Positions 31,830 to 42,737 of a stretch of DNA of 45,389 nucleotides are shown piece after piece. The stretch spans positions 1-45,389 of the forward strand of contig CBFFRP010000402.1 in NCBI GenBank assembly GCA_965644295.1, read 5' to 3'. The notes below the pieces were generated by a model. The model saw only the letters and a program-made list of their open reading frames with translations. It was not told the DNA's origin and ran no database searches. The position numbers and the translations under genes are program-made. How positions within the stretch are numbered: position 1 is the first letter of the stretch; each line of letters starts with the position of its first letter. The DNA is from Paraphysomonas bandaiensis (Eukaryota; Chrysophyceae).

Positions 31830-32268
31830 GCTTTATACAGGACAGCAACAGAACAGTGTTATCTATAGTCCTCTCAACGACCTGATGCAGGCAACGGTGA
31901 TACAGTTCTATCTCCTCTTGCCTCTACCACTCTGCTGGTATCGATACACGCTCCACGACTAGCTACATCTCTATGTATATGTATACGTATGTATACGTAT
32001 ATGTATATGCATGTATATGTATGGACCGCTGCTTCTACTGCTGTATGTAGTACCCATCACTTAAATACTATGTATTATACTGACCAATTGATAAGTAAGA
32101 ATACGAAGATAAGTAATTTGATTGGCTTTAAGTGCATACGTCCACGTATAGTGGATAGAGAATACCATCCATAATACATCCATATAGTAGCAGCACGCAG
32201 CACGTCCACAGACACATACACACACAGCGCACAGCACAGAGAGAGCCCCCTACTCTTGTAATGGTGTA
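31830..32268. promoter_or_regulatory. bidirectional promoter region with TATACG/TATG microsatellite
   Basis: Gap between two divergent genes. 31970-32025 is a run of TATG/TACG/TATA steps (ATGTATACGTATGTATACG). It is assumed to contain both promoters; no single element can be singled out. Confidence 0.4.
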
Positions 32269-33536
32269 ATGACTGAGCCTGAGGGACGCTCATTGTGGTG
32301 GTTTGGAGGCGGGTGTATCTCCCGTTTCCTATGTGTGTGTGTCCCCTGGGACTCCTCTGCGTCTACACTGCAACACCTCTGCAGGGACACTGACGACGTA
32401 TGCTTCATCAGCTATCACTGCAATACAGTCACTGTTGTAGCTGAGGCTTCTCGTTTTAAAGATGTTGATGTGTCTGTGTGCTCAATGAGGGAGTTTGCGT
32501 GTATGGTTATACGGTCAGATGGATATGGTATAGAGCTGATGCGGTTAGCATGTGCGTGTGCTGGCAGAGTAACTGCTGAGTGGTTTATTCACTCTGTTGA
32601 TAGTGCATTTTACTTATTTGTGGATACTAACAATATCAGTTTGTTTGAAATTTGTCTGTCAAATATTGCACCAGCTTCGTCGTTTACTATAGACAATAGC
32701 ACTCTGCAGGTCTGTTCTCCCACAGATTCCCGAACATTGACTATACTCTCTGCACTCTACCGGAACTTTTCTTTAGAATTGCCTAGTGTACTGACTATAC
32801 ACTGTGTTGGTAATCATAATAACATGTTGAGCCGCTACTCTGGAGTTCACTTGTGTTGACAGGTTCGGATGGCACAGAATGTCGAGAATTGTCTTCAGTA
32901 CTCCAGCATTATGCTTTTCTAATTGATTCTCTCGAATCCGTTGGCGTCAGAGAGCTGAACCTGTCGTTTATTGGTCCCCAGATGTTGTGCAGCTTAGAAG
33001 GTGTGGATGAATGTGTTGTCGGCAGAATGATAGTACGTGTATCGGCCCGGTGCGAACTATATCACGAATACATCCTCAGGGAACAACCGTACCTATGTGA
33101 CCAGACATTGCTAAAGTGCCTGATACCTGGTCAGAAGAATACTTGTGTTTGTTGTGGTGAGGAATCGCCTGTCTCTAGTGTTGACCTTTTGGTGTGTTTC
33201 AACGCTGGTATGTGGGGATACGATAGCTGGATACCGACTCTACGCTTGATCTCTGCCATGCGTATCAAACAGATACTTGTCACATCTTACACATTACAAG
33301 AAGCTGAAGACGATTTTGACGCAATACAGGAACACTGCTCTTGCGTAATATCGCCACATGATAGCAAAAGCGACATGTTGACCCGATCCTGCGACCGAAC
33401 AGTTAAAGTGGAATGGAATTTTGAACCAGAAATCAACCCGAGCAGGTCCCGTAGTGCAATGAAGCGCGCATCTTCACCAAATGAAGTCCCATACTATGAT
33501 AACTTTGCGTGGCAGTCATTTGTAATAAAAGTATAG
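32269..33536 (+). CDS. MSS51 C-terminal-domain protein without MYND finger
   Basis: Exons 32269-32809 and 32863-33536 total 1,215 nt (404 aa). Removing the 53-bp intron joins LTIHCVG to SDG, which recreates the MSS51 C-terminal domain pattern: LTIH-x-VG, then an acidic helix, then LNLSFIGPQM (about 225-235). The second half of the domain is also clear: LVCFNAGMWGYDSWIPTL, then ILVTSYTLQEAEDD (about 320-345). In fungi and animals this domain is found in MSS51/zf-MYND17 proteins linked to mitochondria and in other MYND proteins. No MYND finger (C6HC) is visible. The first 170 residues are Cys- and Val-rich without a recognised domain. The C-terminus is basic, then ends AWQSFVIKV. The function cannot be stated beyond the domain. 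Confidence 0.78.
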
Positions 33537-34210
33537 TCCTGTGAAGTATTATCCTGCATTTGTAATGTAAGTCGAATGCAAGTAAATATTAGAGCGTATT
33601 GAGTGATTTATGAACACTTTACTCAATTTCAAATAATCCATACTTTAACTTTCCATATTCTAGACTTTCTAAACTATAAGTTCTGTCTTCTCTATAACTG
33701 CTACGATAGCTACGATTTATAATCCATTAACGGTTTTTAATACTTTAATATTTAATGCAGCATTACAGGGGTCGATAACAATAGATCAATTTAAATGAAA
33801 CAATAACAATCGTTTCATACTTGCTTGAATATATATTACACTTGGATTTTTTTTACTTCATTGTTTCCGTCCGTCATATCAACAGATTTTTGTTTACAGC
33901 AATATAAACAGTAAAATAATCACTCGTTTCTTTAATTGCTTTATCTTCAATGGTAATAATAAATCAATGCCCATTTTAAATCATCTTCTACGAATTTGGT
34001 AATTTAAATGTTTCACTGTGAATTCAATACTATTACTAATATCGTTTATTTGAAATCTGAAATATACACTTACAAATACCTTCTTAAATATATTGAAAGT
34101 GTGTTATTTAGCAATATGCGTTAAAAGCCTGCATCGTTTTAGTTGCTAGATTAATCAGTACCTGTAACTAATCAGTGCAAACTCCATTATCCTACTATTT
34201 AACGCTACAG

Positions 34211-34250
34211 AAGCTGCTTGTGCGTCGCCGCAAGCACCAAGGTGCAACCA
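34211..34250 (+). repeat. 40-bp motif shared with the hAT remnant
   Basis: CTGCTTGTGC, GCAAGCACC and GGTGCAACCA are in the same order as at 24943-24982. A fragment of a related transposon is the simplest reading. Confidence 0.5.
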
Positions 34251-34274
34251 CTTCCGCTCTGAGTTCTTAAGGCG

Positions 34275-34390
34275 AACATCCCGGATGCTTGACTTCAGCA
34301 GGCAGCCCAATACCCCGGTTACCCTTCAGGTGGGCCCTGTCCCGGATGCCTTTGTGGTGGACCCTGTCCCTTATGCCTGTCAGGGCCCAA
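34275..34390 (+). repeat. imperfect 27-bp minisatellite
   Basis: Two adjacent units of the type GTGG(G/A)CCCTGTCCC followed by a GGATGCC or TATGCC block, plus a partial unit with ATCCCGGATGC near 34278. Confidence 0.5.
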
Positions 34391-34952
34391 AGACGTCTAC
34401 ACAAGTGACACTTATTGGTGTCCCTTGTACCAAACAAGCATTCGGCTATGAGTGGGCAGAATATTATCTGCTGACTATGCTTGCGGCTCACGGTAGTTTC
34501 CCAGAGAGAATCTCTCCGGTACTTATCCCCCAGAAAACCACGAAAAGGCGCGAGTCCGACTTTGTTGAGGGTCTCAGTAAATATATCAATGTTCTCTCGA
34601 ATTGAACTTGAAGGGTTAAGTTCTTAATTGTACTTCTTAACTTGATTTAATACTTTTACAGAGTGACAGAGTGGAATGAGAGATTAAAAGAAAAGTTCTC
34701 TGTCGTCGTCTTGTGTGTCTGTACAATTGCGAAAAGTAATATCTGACTAAGTATTGTATGAAAAGTTAGGAAAACGTTGTTTGAAATAAATTCATGATAT
34801 TAAGAAAATGGTTCATAGAAACTGAGTAAAAACAGTCTATCAAAACTTAGGTATCATATACCTTTTATCAATCATTTCAACTTTGTTGGCCCATTGTAAC
34901 AAGTAGTCTGGGGCGTATTTCAACACGCTGATAATTAGTATTAGATATATAA

Positions 34953-36239
34953 CTAAGAGAGCATATCAATCTCAGTTTCTTGCTCTTTCTTCGAGGATTC
35001 GGCCTTAAGAGCCTTCATGGGCATCTTGTCGCATTGCGTGCGCAGCTGTTTCATCAAACGCGACAGTTCTGGCAAAGAAAACTCCGTTAGCACCACTTCC
35101 TGCCACGTTTGAACACTCCTTGATGCAGTCCCATCAGAGTTCTTAAATGGGGTCGGATTCAAGATAACTCGTACGACGGGGTCACCGGACCCGTCCCCAT
35201 CAGGAGATGAGTCCCACAGCTCGAACAGGATATAGGCTGAGAAGCTCATGGCGACGCGAAATTCTTTCACAACACCCAACACACACAGAGTACCCAACAG
35301 AGTATAGTCATGCCCGGAGAATATATTCACGGAGTGCTCTAGGCTAAGTGCGTGCTGCAAGATGATACTATTAGACACAACTCAATAGACAGTAAACTAA
35401 ATAAACCTCTAGAATATCGACCGCCATCCTTCCACCCATTTCCTCTGTAAAACCACTGTGCAGAAACCGCTGTTCCCATACCCATAGTGCCAGTTCCGTC
35501 ACACGGCGCTCATGCTCAGGCGGAAATATTTTAGATAGTTCTCGGCGTTCCTCTTCCTCTTCTGGCCAGTAAAGCTCACATTCTCGTGCTGCATGGAGGT
35601 AAGTCGTCGCCCACAATGCTTTCTGGAGTTTGCCAAGAATAGATTCATTCGCTCCAACAGTACGAAAAACATCTATGAGAAAGTCTTTGTTTTCCTCAGT
35701 TTTAGCTTGCCAGCTCTCGTCAGTGTTCTGTCTGTTTTTTATAATATCCGCTTTATCTTTAAACACCTTCCACGGCCGGAAATAATTATCCGCGTCCACG
35801 GAATAGAAAGAAGGGTCAGGGCCAACAACCTGCGCGCATAATGACGTAAGTGGCACACATCATAATTTGTTACCTCGGCTCCCATCGCTCTATTGAACCC
35901 TACTATAAAGTCATCACCACTCTCCTTGGCTCTGTCAGACTTGCTACATCTCCAGAATATGCGACAAGGCTCTGCATCCACAGCACCTGATCGAATATAG
36001 CGATCAACATACCACTCCCCCAACACTTCGCACTGCATGTGTCCGACAGAGCTGAGGTTCTCCTTCTCATGCTCCTTCCACTGAGATTTAACAGGATGAT
36101 CATCCGACCAAGGGGTCAACTCGGATGCTGTTACACAATATATAAATATATATACATATACAGGGGGGGGTGCAGTCTCACCTCCTGGACCTCTTGAGCC
36201 ATGCCGGTGCAGGATAGATACGGACAGTAATCTTGGCAT
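34953..36239 (-). CDS. histidine acid phosphatase (histidine phosphatase clade 2)
   Basis: Hydrolyses phosphomonoesters through a phospho-histidine intermediate. Exons 36239-36182, 36127-35874, 35829-35407 and 35354-34953 total 1,137 nt (378 aa), with all junctions in frame. The catalytic motif HRHGSRGP is at residues 11-18 (nucleophile His 13), only twelve residues from the start. The acid/base motif SGHDYTL is at about 258-264 (His 260, Asp 261). Between them VGHMQCEVLGEWYVDRY matches the G-x2-Q...LG block of the clade. There is no signal peptide, so the enzyme should be intracellular, unlike lysosomal or secreted relatives. The C-terminal 40 residues are Lys/Glu-rich. The substrate cannot be inferred. 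Confidence 0.88.
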
Positions 36240-36527
36240 ACGCGATGGATAGATCCTGTAATGTCAATACAACAGGGAATAATCCTACTCTGAAGGGAAC
36301 TGGAATAATTTATGCTGACCAGTGGAAGATACTTATCGCTATATGTATGTGGGGGGTGAACATCCACATACACATACATACACATACATACATATCTAGA
36401 TATGTACAGCAGTACATACAGTACATGTACTCTGTACATATGATACCATCCCACCACATCCATAACGTACATCTCCCGCTGTAGCAGCAGTAGGATAGAT
36501 ATGCATATACATATGCATTGCATAGTA
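36240..36527. other. promoter side of the phosphatase gene, CATA microsatellite
   Basis: 36350-36430 is a run of ACATACATACAC and AGTACATACAGTACATG steps. No gene is seen. The pogo-like element begins at its right edge. Confidence 0.4.
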
Positions 36528-36650
36528 CAGCGCATTCTCGATATATCGCGGTATGTATATCGCGATACCCTTTTATATCGCGGATTTTTGGTCCAGGACA
36601 CTTCATCACACATAATTATAATGGAAAACTGAGGTCATTTTCTGTTACAA

Positions 36651-36840
36651 GGGTAAGCATTTTTTTGGTAAGCATTCCTTACCAAAAAACGCCGAAAATC
36701 AATTTCTGTTTACCCTGGTAAGCATTTTCGGGGTAAGTTTTTGAAAATGCTTACCAAAATGCTTACCCTGGAGAGAGAGTGGGGGGGTAAAATTTGGAAT
36801 CCTTACCATGTAGATTTTTTGTCGGGGTAAGGATTTTGGG
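36651..36840. repeat. cluster of GGTAAG(C/G)ATT motifs and nested inverted repeats
   Basis: About nine copies of (G)GGTAAG-type sequence occur in both orientations within 190 bp. Two are perfect hairpins: TTGGTAAG/CTTACCAA around 36666-36686, and GGTAAGCATTTTC/GAAAATGCTTACC at 36717-36755 (13-bp stem, 13-nt loop). This could be a nested miniature element or a transposase-binding array. Confidence 0.6.
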
Positions 36841-37788
36841 GAGCATAAAAACCTCTAGATGAACATATATCCATAGTATATTAATCACATTTATTGATAA
36901 CATGAGTGATAGTGAGTCAATATAAGATCCTGTCGACGACACTCTCGTTGAATGCGAACCTGAGGATGAAATGTAATGAAGCGCAAGAGTCTTTTTCTCT
37001 CATCGAAGGACGTCTGCTCATAAGAAGGATATATGTCTCATGATATTCAATGTCGCGTGCTGCAAGAACTTCGAATACCTGTTATTGAGAAATTTCTTCG
37101 TTACATACCCTCAATAACAGGAGGCTCATGAGACCATTCTGGAGTCATTCCCTGAGAATGCATGGAGTTCACAAATAGCAACACTTGGACACCTGATTGA
37201 AACTTGGGCAAAAGCCGAAAAAGGCGGAGACATGTTTGGCACTTACTGAAGAGTACACTAAGGAAAATGCACTGGGGGATATTTACCTCAAACAAATGCG
37301 TAATATGACTTTGGAGTGAACATCGAAGTGCAGGCAATTGAAAGCTGAATTGAAGCATTGAGTATAAGTTTACCTTCTGTTGTTAAGTTAATACTTCTCA
37401 TATAATGTCAAACTTTGATACAGAGGATGAGTATGAGAAAACTTTTAATTGGTTAAGCAGTAGGGTTTCATTATCAAGTGACATTATAAGACAAGTACTA
37501 ATAATTCAATTTACGGAAACCTTAATGCGTGTAAGAACCAGCTATCAGGTTATTTTATGCTATATGAGCTCTCTATTGTATATGCTTAAGTTTGTACATA
37601 CCATCTGTACAACATAGGTTGAATATTGCTATGTTCTATATTGTTATTCATAATTTTCACTCTATCGTGTTCATTACTAACACTCTAATAATCACAACAT
37701 TGTTTTACTATTATAAAGATCAATTCTTTATTATAATGACACATAATGAAGAACAAATAAGAGCAGTATCACTGCACTTCAGCAGTCA

Positions 37789-38067
37789 ATGTCTTTAGAG
37801 GACGAAGGCGATGACGATGACGAGGATGATTGTATTAACACCAATGGAAATGATAGTGCTATTACTGCTGTGCAAGCCGACAATGCTGTTTTAATGTTAC
37901 TCGATTATGCTACCCAGGAGGGGCATTCAACAGCGCATATTGAGCTCCTCAGAAAAGTGCAGAATAATATTCATACAGAAAGGCACAAGAATCATTCTAA
38001 GGTACAAACTTCTCTGCATCAGTTTTTTTCAGCACGTACTAAAGGTTCTGAAGTCCATGAAATTTAA
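37789..38067 (+). pseudogene. C-terminal tail of a pogo/Tigger-type transposase
   Basis: 92 codons: an acidic run (EDEGDDDDEDD), then a helical pair (ALxxLxxY-like NAVLMLLDYATQEG and IELLRKVQNNI) and the final motif KVQTSLHQFFSAR, matching the L-x3-Q-T-(T/S)-(I/L)-x2-FF ending usual in Tigger/CENP-B transposases. The DDE core upstream (about 36900-37600) is too decayed to follow. A 70-codon frame at 37405-37617 may be another piece of it. Confidence 0.5.
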
Positions 38068-38378
38068 TAATTTTATCTTATTGTTAGCTAGGAATGTAGT
38101 AAGTGTGTTAAGAAATTGAATACCATAAATTCCATAAATAATGATATATAACTTATTTCACAAATTCTTTGCATGTGCCATTCAGTACAAGGAGTACTAT
38201 GCTATACAGACACGACATTGTGGATATATTGCACAGTCTTAAGCTCCTTAAACTTGTTCTCTATGACTTTGCGGAATACAGTGCTGTATTTTACTATTAA
38301 ATTGTATATCGCGATATTGCGATATATCGCGATTTCCTCTCCAGGACACTTTCCGCGATATATCGAGAATGCGCTGTA

Positions 38379-38813
38379 CTCAACTACGAGTAGACTACGA
38401 TACCAGAGTCGTACGACGTGAAGAACTCACCCTCTCAGCTGACGAATACCGTGGAATACTGTCTAATAATACAAAGTAAAAAGTGAACTTTCCAATAAAA
38501 ATACTGAACTGAATTTATAACGACAGATGAGATTGATGATATCAGATTTTTCTCTTCTTTTTAAAAAAATGGCTGGTTTTTTTAGATTTATTAGGGATAA
38601 GTGGACTGTTTTTACTTAAATCGGTAATTTTATGGTCGCGGATCCAACAGTTCCATCTCGACTATTATATATATATATATGTACATGTACAGTGTATGCT
38701 GTGCTCAGAGAGTCAGTCTGCAGTTCACTGCGATGCGATGTGTACTGCGAGTGCGCGTAGAGTAATGCAGATATAACAACACATATCCGTGTCTATTGAA
38801 TAGAAGGATAGTA
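38379..38813. promoter_or_regulatory. upstream region of the TSNAXIP1-like gene with TATA run
   Basis: No gene is seen. A (TA)n tract at 38665-38680 followed by TGTACATGTACA lies about 135 bp before the ATG and is a candidate core promoter. The first part (38379-38560) is AT-rich flank of the transposon. Confidence 0.35.
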
Positions 38814-41572
38814 ATGGATCATAGAGGAGAGAGATGGTTCTCCAGGACAGCTGATGCAGTGGAGTCCCCTAAGCCCCCGTCTCATGCCAAGCGATCCAAC
38901 AAGTTCTCTCACAGTACAGTGCAGTCCCCAAGAACATACGTGCCTAGACGACCAACACTATTAACTGAACTAGAAACATATCTATCAAATGGTTTGGATC
39001 AGCTCAGCAAGGATGACCTCATCCCCACTGAAGATTGGCTCAGTATAAAGCGTCTGAAAGTTTATAGAGAGGCTTTTCAAATGTTTATTGATGAATTCAA
39101 TATATATAAACCATTCCTCTCTGCGGTAAAATATGAATACGAATCAACGCTAGATTACTTTTCTGGAAGGTATTCTCTAAAATTCAATGCTACGAATGTA
39201 ATATAGAAAACAGGGCCCGTAATTACTTAACGATGAAGACTGATCTTGTTGCTAAAGAAAGAGAGTTTACACAGAAACTAAAAATCAAAGAAAGTTTACA
39301 TGAAGATAGGGTTCTGGAGCTGAATCAAGAAATCAATGTGTTGCAGCGACAACTCGCGGAAAAAGATAGAAATTTGAATGTTCTACAAACACAGGTTTTA
39401 TATGTCTTAACCTGTATATGAGACATAACATGGGTACTTTTTTCAACATACAGATCGATGTGCTGAATTTGACTGCGGGACGCACTGACTCAGATATAGC
39501 GGACGTGAAACAATCTTGCCTTACGTTAACTGCTGCTCTGAACCGCCTTGAAGATGAGAAGAAGAAGCTCGCCGCCAAGGATACTTCAAAGCAAGCTGAA
39601 ATTTTAACATTGAAGGTCTCTTTACAAAAGGCTAATAATGACCTGGAGCGTTTACGCCTCCAACTTCACGATCTAGAATCCGAGCAGAGTAGCATGGTAC
39701 CCTTGGATGTTGTCGAGAAGCATCTCAGCAGAATACAAGAGCAGCAGGACCAGTTGAAGCTCAGGGAGGCGCAACATAAACATCTCATACAGAGGTATAG
39801 CCTACTCAAGAACTCCATCGAAAAAGCGTTTGCTACTCACAACTCGCGACTAGGGGACGGAAAAGGTGAGATGTCGTCTTCCTTTGCTACGGTGATGTCT
39901 CACTTTTGAGTGTGTAGAGTATATTAGTATGAATAAATTCGACTGGACGGATAAAAAAATTGCACGACAAGTGGGGGAGGCACTAGAGCGTTGTAAGAGT
40001 GATCCTAGACAAATAGTTGAGGTGTTGTTGGACAATATATGCTCCTTGCAAAAGGAGATTGCAGATGGGAAAGAGGAAGACGGGGTAGAAGACGGATTGC
40101 AATCTGGCATAGTGGACGATGAAAATGATGGTAGAATATAGTGTTTTTGGTTAAAATAGCATGTAACCATACTTTTTGCCTAGGTATTGTGGGACTTGAA
40201 AATAAAGACAAGGATGATTGGTTCGACTCCCCTTGGACACATTTTGAGGGATTGGGTCTGGATCCGTCTGTTCCCATCTATTTGCGTGCTGTTGGGCGGG
40301 TGCAGAACCTAAACTTTTCCAAGAAAGAAACAGAAGTGTATCTAAATGAAATATGGATTGCGAAAGAAGCATATGAAGCAGAGCTTCAAAAAAAAAATGA
40401 TGAATCACGGTTGTCTAACCCACAGGAAACCGCAGTCACAGACATCGCAGAGATATCTGTTCTGAACCCGGGGAAGATTCATCTTAAAGATTTCTTTAAC
40501 ATATTTCTTGAGGTGCAATAAACGTTCTGTCCCCAAGTTTGATTAACATATATGTTTGAACGAACTCAGCAAAAATTCAAGACAACAGCTCGAGCAGTCG
40601 AGTTTGCGTACAATTACTTGGATGCTCTCAAGAAGTATGACTTCGATAGCGACTGTAGACTCTTCCTTATGATAATGGCTGAGGAACTCCCTGAAGAGGT
40701 CAGGGAGAACTACGTTCATGTTGCTTGAACTTAATTTGCTTTGTTGTACAGATTCGATTTGACCAATTGGCACTTCTAAATAATCTCATAGTGAGCTTTG
40801 TGCAAAACTTTTTGGCGTGTGGTTACTGTGTACGTTTAGGATGAATTTCAAAGAGAAGAATCCACTATTCGGCAACCAATAGAAGGTCGTCTCCCTGTGG
40901 ATTCGTTTATGAGAGCACTGCGACGAGTGATTCCTACCAAAGGAGAACACGCCTTGCGAAGACTAGAAAAGGTTTCTGGTCATATCTAGTTTGCATGATA
41001 AGGGTGACTTTGATATCAGGCGCTGGACTTGGAAATTAAAGGCCGCAAATATGTTCTCTACAACGAAATTCTGGAGGAGGATGAGCAAGGCAACCAAGGA
41101 AAGTTCTGTGAAACCCTCCGTATACAGGTATGTAATAGTGTGTTTACAAAATACGTCTCACTATGCTTGCTCTAATTAGCATCTCACGGAATGCACCACC
41201 TTCGCGAATCATGTCATGGATATTATCGAGCAGTTCTTAGAGGACGAAGAGCAGCAGTATGAGGAAGACGAAGATAGGTCGTCTAACTCATCAGCAGCTG
41301 CGGAGGCTCTGGCCGAGCTCAAGGCAAGAAAACTCAGAATAAGTCGACTGCGTGAAGCGCTTATCTTTTCCGACCCGGATAACTCTCGGGCTGGTGTTAA
41401 TAAACTACTCGCGAGAGGTTGCGGTGTCTCTGTGGAAGATATGCTCCTATTGGAAACGCGAAAAGTTTATATTTCTGTGGACACGTTCAAACAGAACTTG
41501 AGACGTGGACTTCTCAAGAAGAGTTATCCTGGCACTGGAGGCGATCAAGCGAGGGGCAAGCTACAGTATTGA
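38814..41572 (+). CDS. TSNAXIP1-like coiled-coil protein, probable ciliary/centrosomal
   Basis: Ten exons: 38814-39169, 39214-39394, 39454-39865, 39918-40130, 40184-40512, 40570-40698, 40752-40790, 40840-40971, 41020-41127 and 41180-41572. They total 2,292 nt (763 aa). Every intron is GT-AG and 40-60 bp. Residues about 50-125 match the N-terminal domain of translin-associated factor X-interacting protein 1: LLTELETYLSNGL, then RLKVYREAFQMFIDEFNIYKPFLSAVKYEYESTL. Long coiled coils follow (about 130-310), with many Glu/Lys/Gln heptads. The last 350 residues are helical with acidic patches (LEDEEQQYEEDEDRSS) and are not assigned to a domain. TSNAXIP1 is mostly found in species with flagella; its molecular role is poorly known. 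The start is the first in-frame ATG. Confidence 0.75.
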
Positions 41573-41837
41573 TAAATACAGCAGAATTCTTATACACTTG
41601 ATTTGTATCTGTTACTGTTATATTAATGCGTATTGTATTTTGCTATGGTAAGGATCGTACTAAGTATCAATATTTTTTTACTGGAACACGTGTCTAACTA
41701 TTATGATGAATGCGGAATGTAGTGTTGTGACGAAAGTAATTTTGACCAACTAAAGTATATAATGCGTTGATTTCTTCAGTATGATGTGATATATAGTGTG
41801 CAGTTGATGTGAGTTAATAGTGTGCAATATGTGAAAG
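41573..41837. other. intergenic AT-rich sequence
   Basis: 3' flank of the TSNAXIP1-like gene. Nothing is recognised apart from ordinary AT-rich sequence. Confidence 0.5.
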
Positions 41838-42310
41838 CAGGGCTGTGTATCAATTGATATTCAATTAATCGCCAATAATTATTGAAATTGCAATAATTGA
41901 AATTGGGGCATCAAATCTTTTGTTTTATTGAAAAAATCCAATTTTAGGATAAAAATCGAAGATTGGTGAAAGACTATAAAATCCATAGGATTATCTCACA
42001 TAGTAATTCATTTAAATAATTAGCAATATGAGTGATAAACTGGTGCCTGAAGTCTTTGCACGAGTTTTTTGAGAAAGTAAATGATAGTAACGAAGAGGCT
42101 GCAATAGAGATTTGTCCTGTAGGAAAAGGGGCTCCACATATTCCATGACTGACCGCTACTTGCTTCTATCTAATCATATGTGGTCATTCGAGTTTGTTTC
42201 CAAAAAAACGGGGAGAGAGAGGAAAGGACAAGCCTTTTTCTACCCCATATGCCCCTCAAGGGGCCTCTTCTCTTCGAGTGTTTCCAATTACAACCTTCGG
42301 TTGTAATTCC
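41838..42310 (+). mobile_element. possible hAT element 5' end with BED-finger remnant
   Basis: CAGGGCTGTGTA at 41838 resembles a hAT terminal repeat, and alternating ATTGAATT-type dyads follow. At about 42028 an ATG opens MSDKLVPE. The next frame reads EFFEKVNDSNEEA and then a Cys-Pro-Val-Gly-Lys-Gly stretch, as at the start of BED zinc-finger transposases. The ORF breaks within 40 codons and no second end is visible before the AT-rich viral-like segment. The call is tentative. Confidence 0.35.
42251..42308. repeat. two short perfect hairpins at the composition boundary
   Basis: GCCCCTCAAGGGGC at 42251-42264 (6-bp stem), and AATTACAACC paired with GGTTGTAATT at 42286-42308 (10-bp stem, 3-nt loop). 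They sit exactly where the composition falls to very AT-rich. Confidence 0.6.
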
Positions 42311-42737
42311 TTCTCTTTGCTAATTTAACTTTATATATTATTAATAACTTTTAATTACTTTATATATTATTTATATTCTTAAATAAAATTAATTACTTTA
42401 TATATTATTTATATTGTTATAATAAAAAGTAATATAGATAGTAAAGTAGATTTAATAAGTAGATTTAATAGTAGATATAGGGGGAGGGAAAAATTAAAAT
42501 GAAAAATAATTTAAATTTGTAAAGGTTGTAAAACCCCGGGATTCTACCATAAAAACTACTTATTAAATCTACTTTGTTATCTATATGACTTTTTTATAAT
42601 AATGTATAATGGCAATGCTTAAAGCTCTGGAATGTAGTTGTAGTGATATAATGGCGAAGCTTTAAGCAAAAACTCATAAAACCTTGAATTCTAATTTAAA
42701 TATAGAATATAATAATGTAATGCTATATTATATATAG
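42311..42737. other. very AT-rich leader of viral-like segment with repeats
   Basis: 42345-42420 holds two to three copies of AATTACTTTATATATTATTT. An inverted repeat AAGTAGATTTAATAAGTAG (about 42464-42482) pairs with CTACTTATTAAATCTACTT (about 42557-42575). No gene is seen. TATA-like sequence runs straight up to the next ATG. Confidence 0.6.

Larger units (their letters stand above)
33537..34952. other. 1.4-kb intergenic region with degenerate repeats
   Basis: 33537-34200 is AT-rich with nothing recognised. 34205-34255 repeats a motif found inside the hAT remnant. 34275-34390 carries an imperfect 27-bp tandem repeat (GTGGGCCCTGTCCCGGATGC, then GTGGACCCTGTCCCTTATGC). The 106-codon plus-strand frame at 34285-34605 spans this repeat and is not called as a gene. 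Confidence 0.5.
36526..38378. mobile_element. pogo/Tigger-like DNA transposon remnant
   Basis: TA at 36526-36527 and 38377-38378 flank inverted ends of 24 bp beginning CAGCGCATTCTCGATATATC (36528 onward, and on the minus strand from 38376). A TA duplication plus CAG-starting ends is the pattern of the Tc1/mariner superfamily, pogo branch. Both ends also carry extra CGCGATA motifs and a CCAGGACACTT block in the same orientation. Inside lies a degraded transposase: the right part encodes a pogo/CENP-B-type acidic tail. Length is 1,849 bp, shorter than an intact element with this tail. Confidence 0.7.

Noticed and set aside
34285-34605. 106-codon ORF
   Set aside because: Its first half is a 27-bp minisatellite translated in frame, and no domain is seen.
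40213-40226. GGTTCGACTCCCC as a tRNA B box
   Set aside because: It lies inside a coding exon of the TSNAXIP1-like gene, with no A box or cloverleaf around it. No tRNA or rRNA gene was found by eye in the window.
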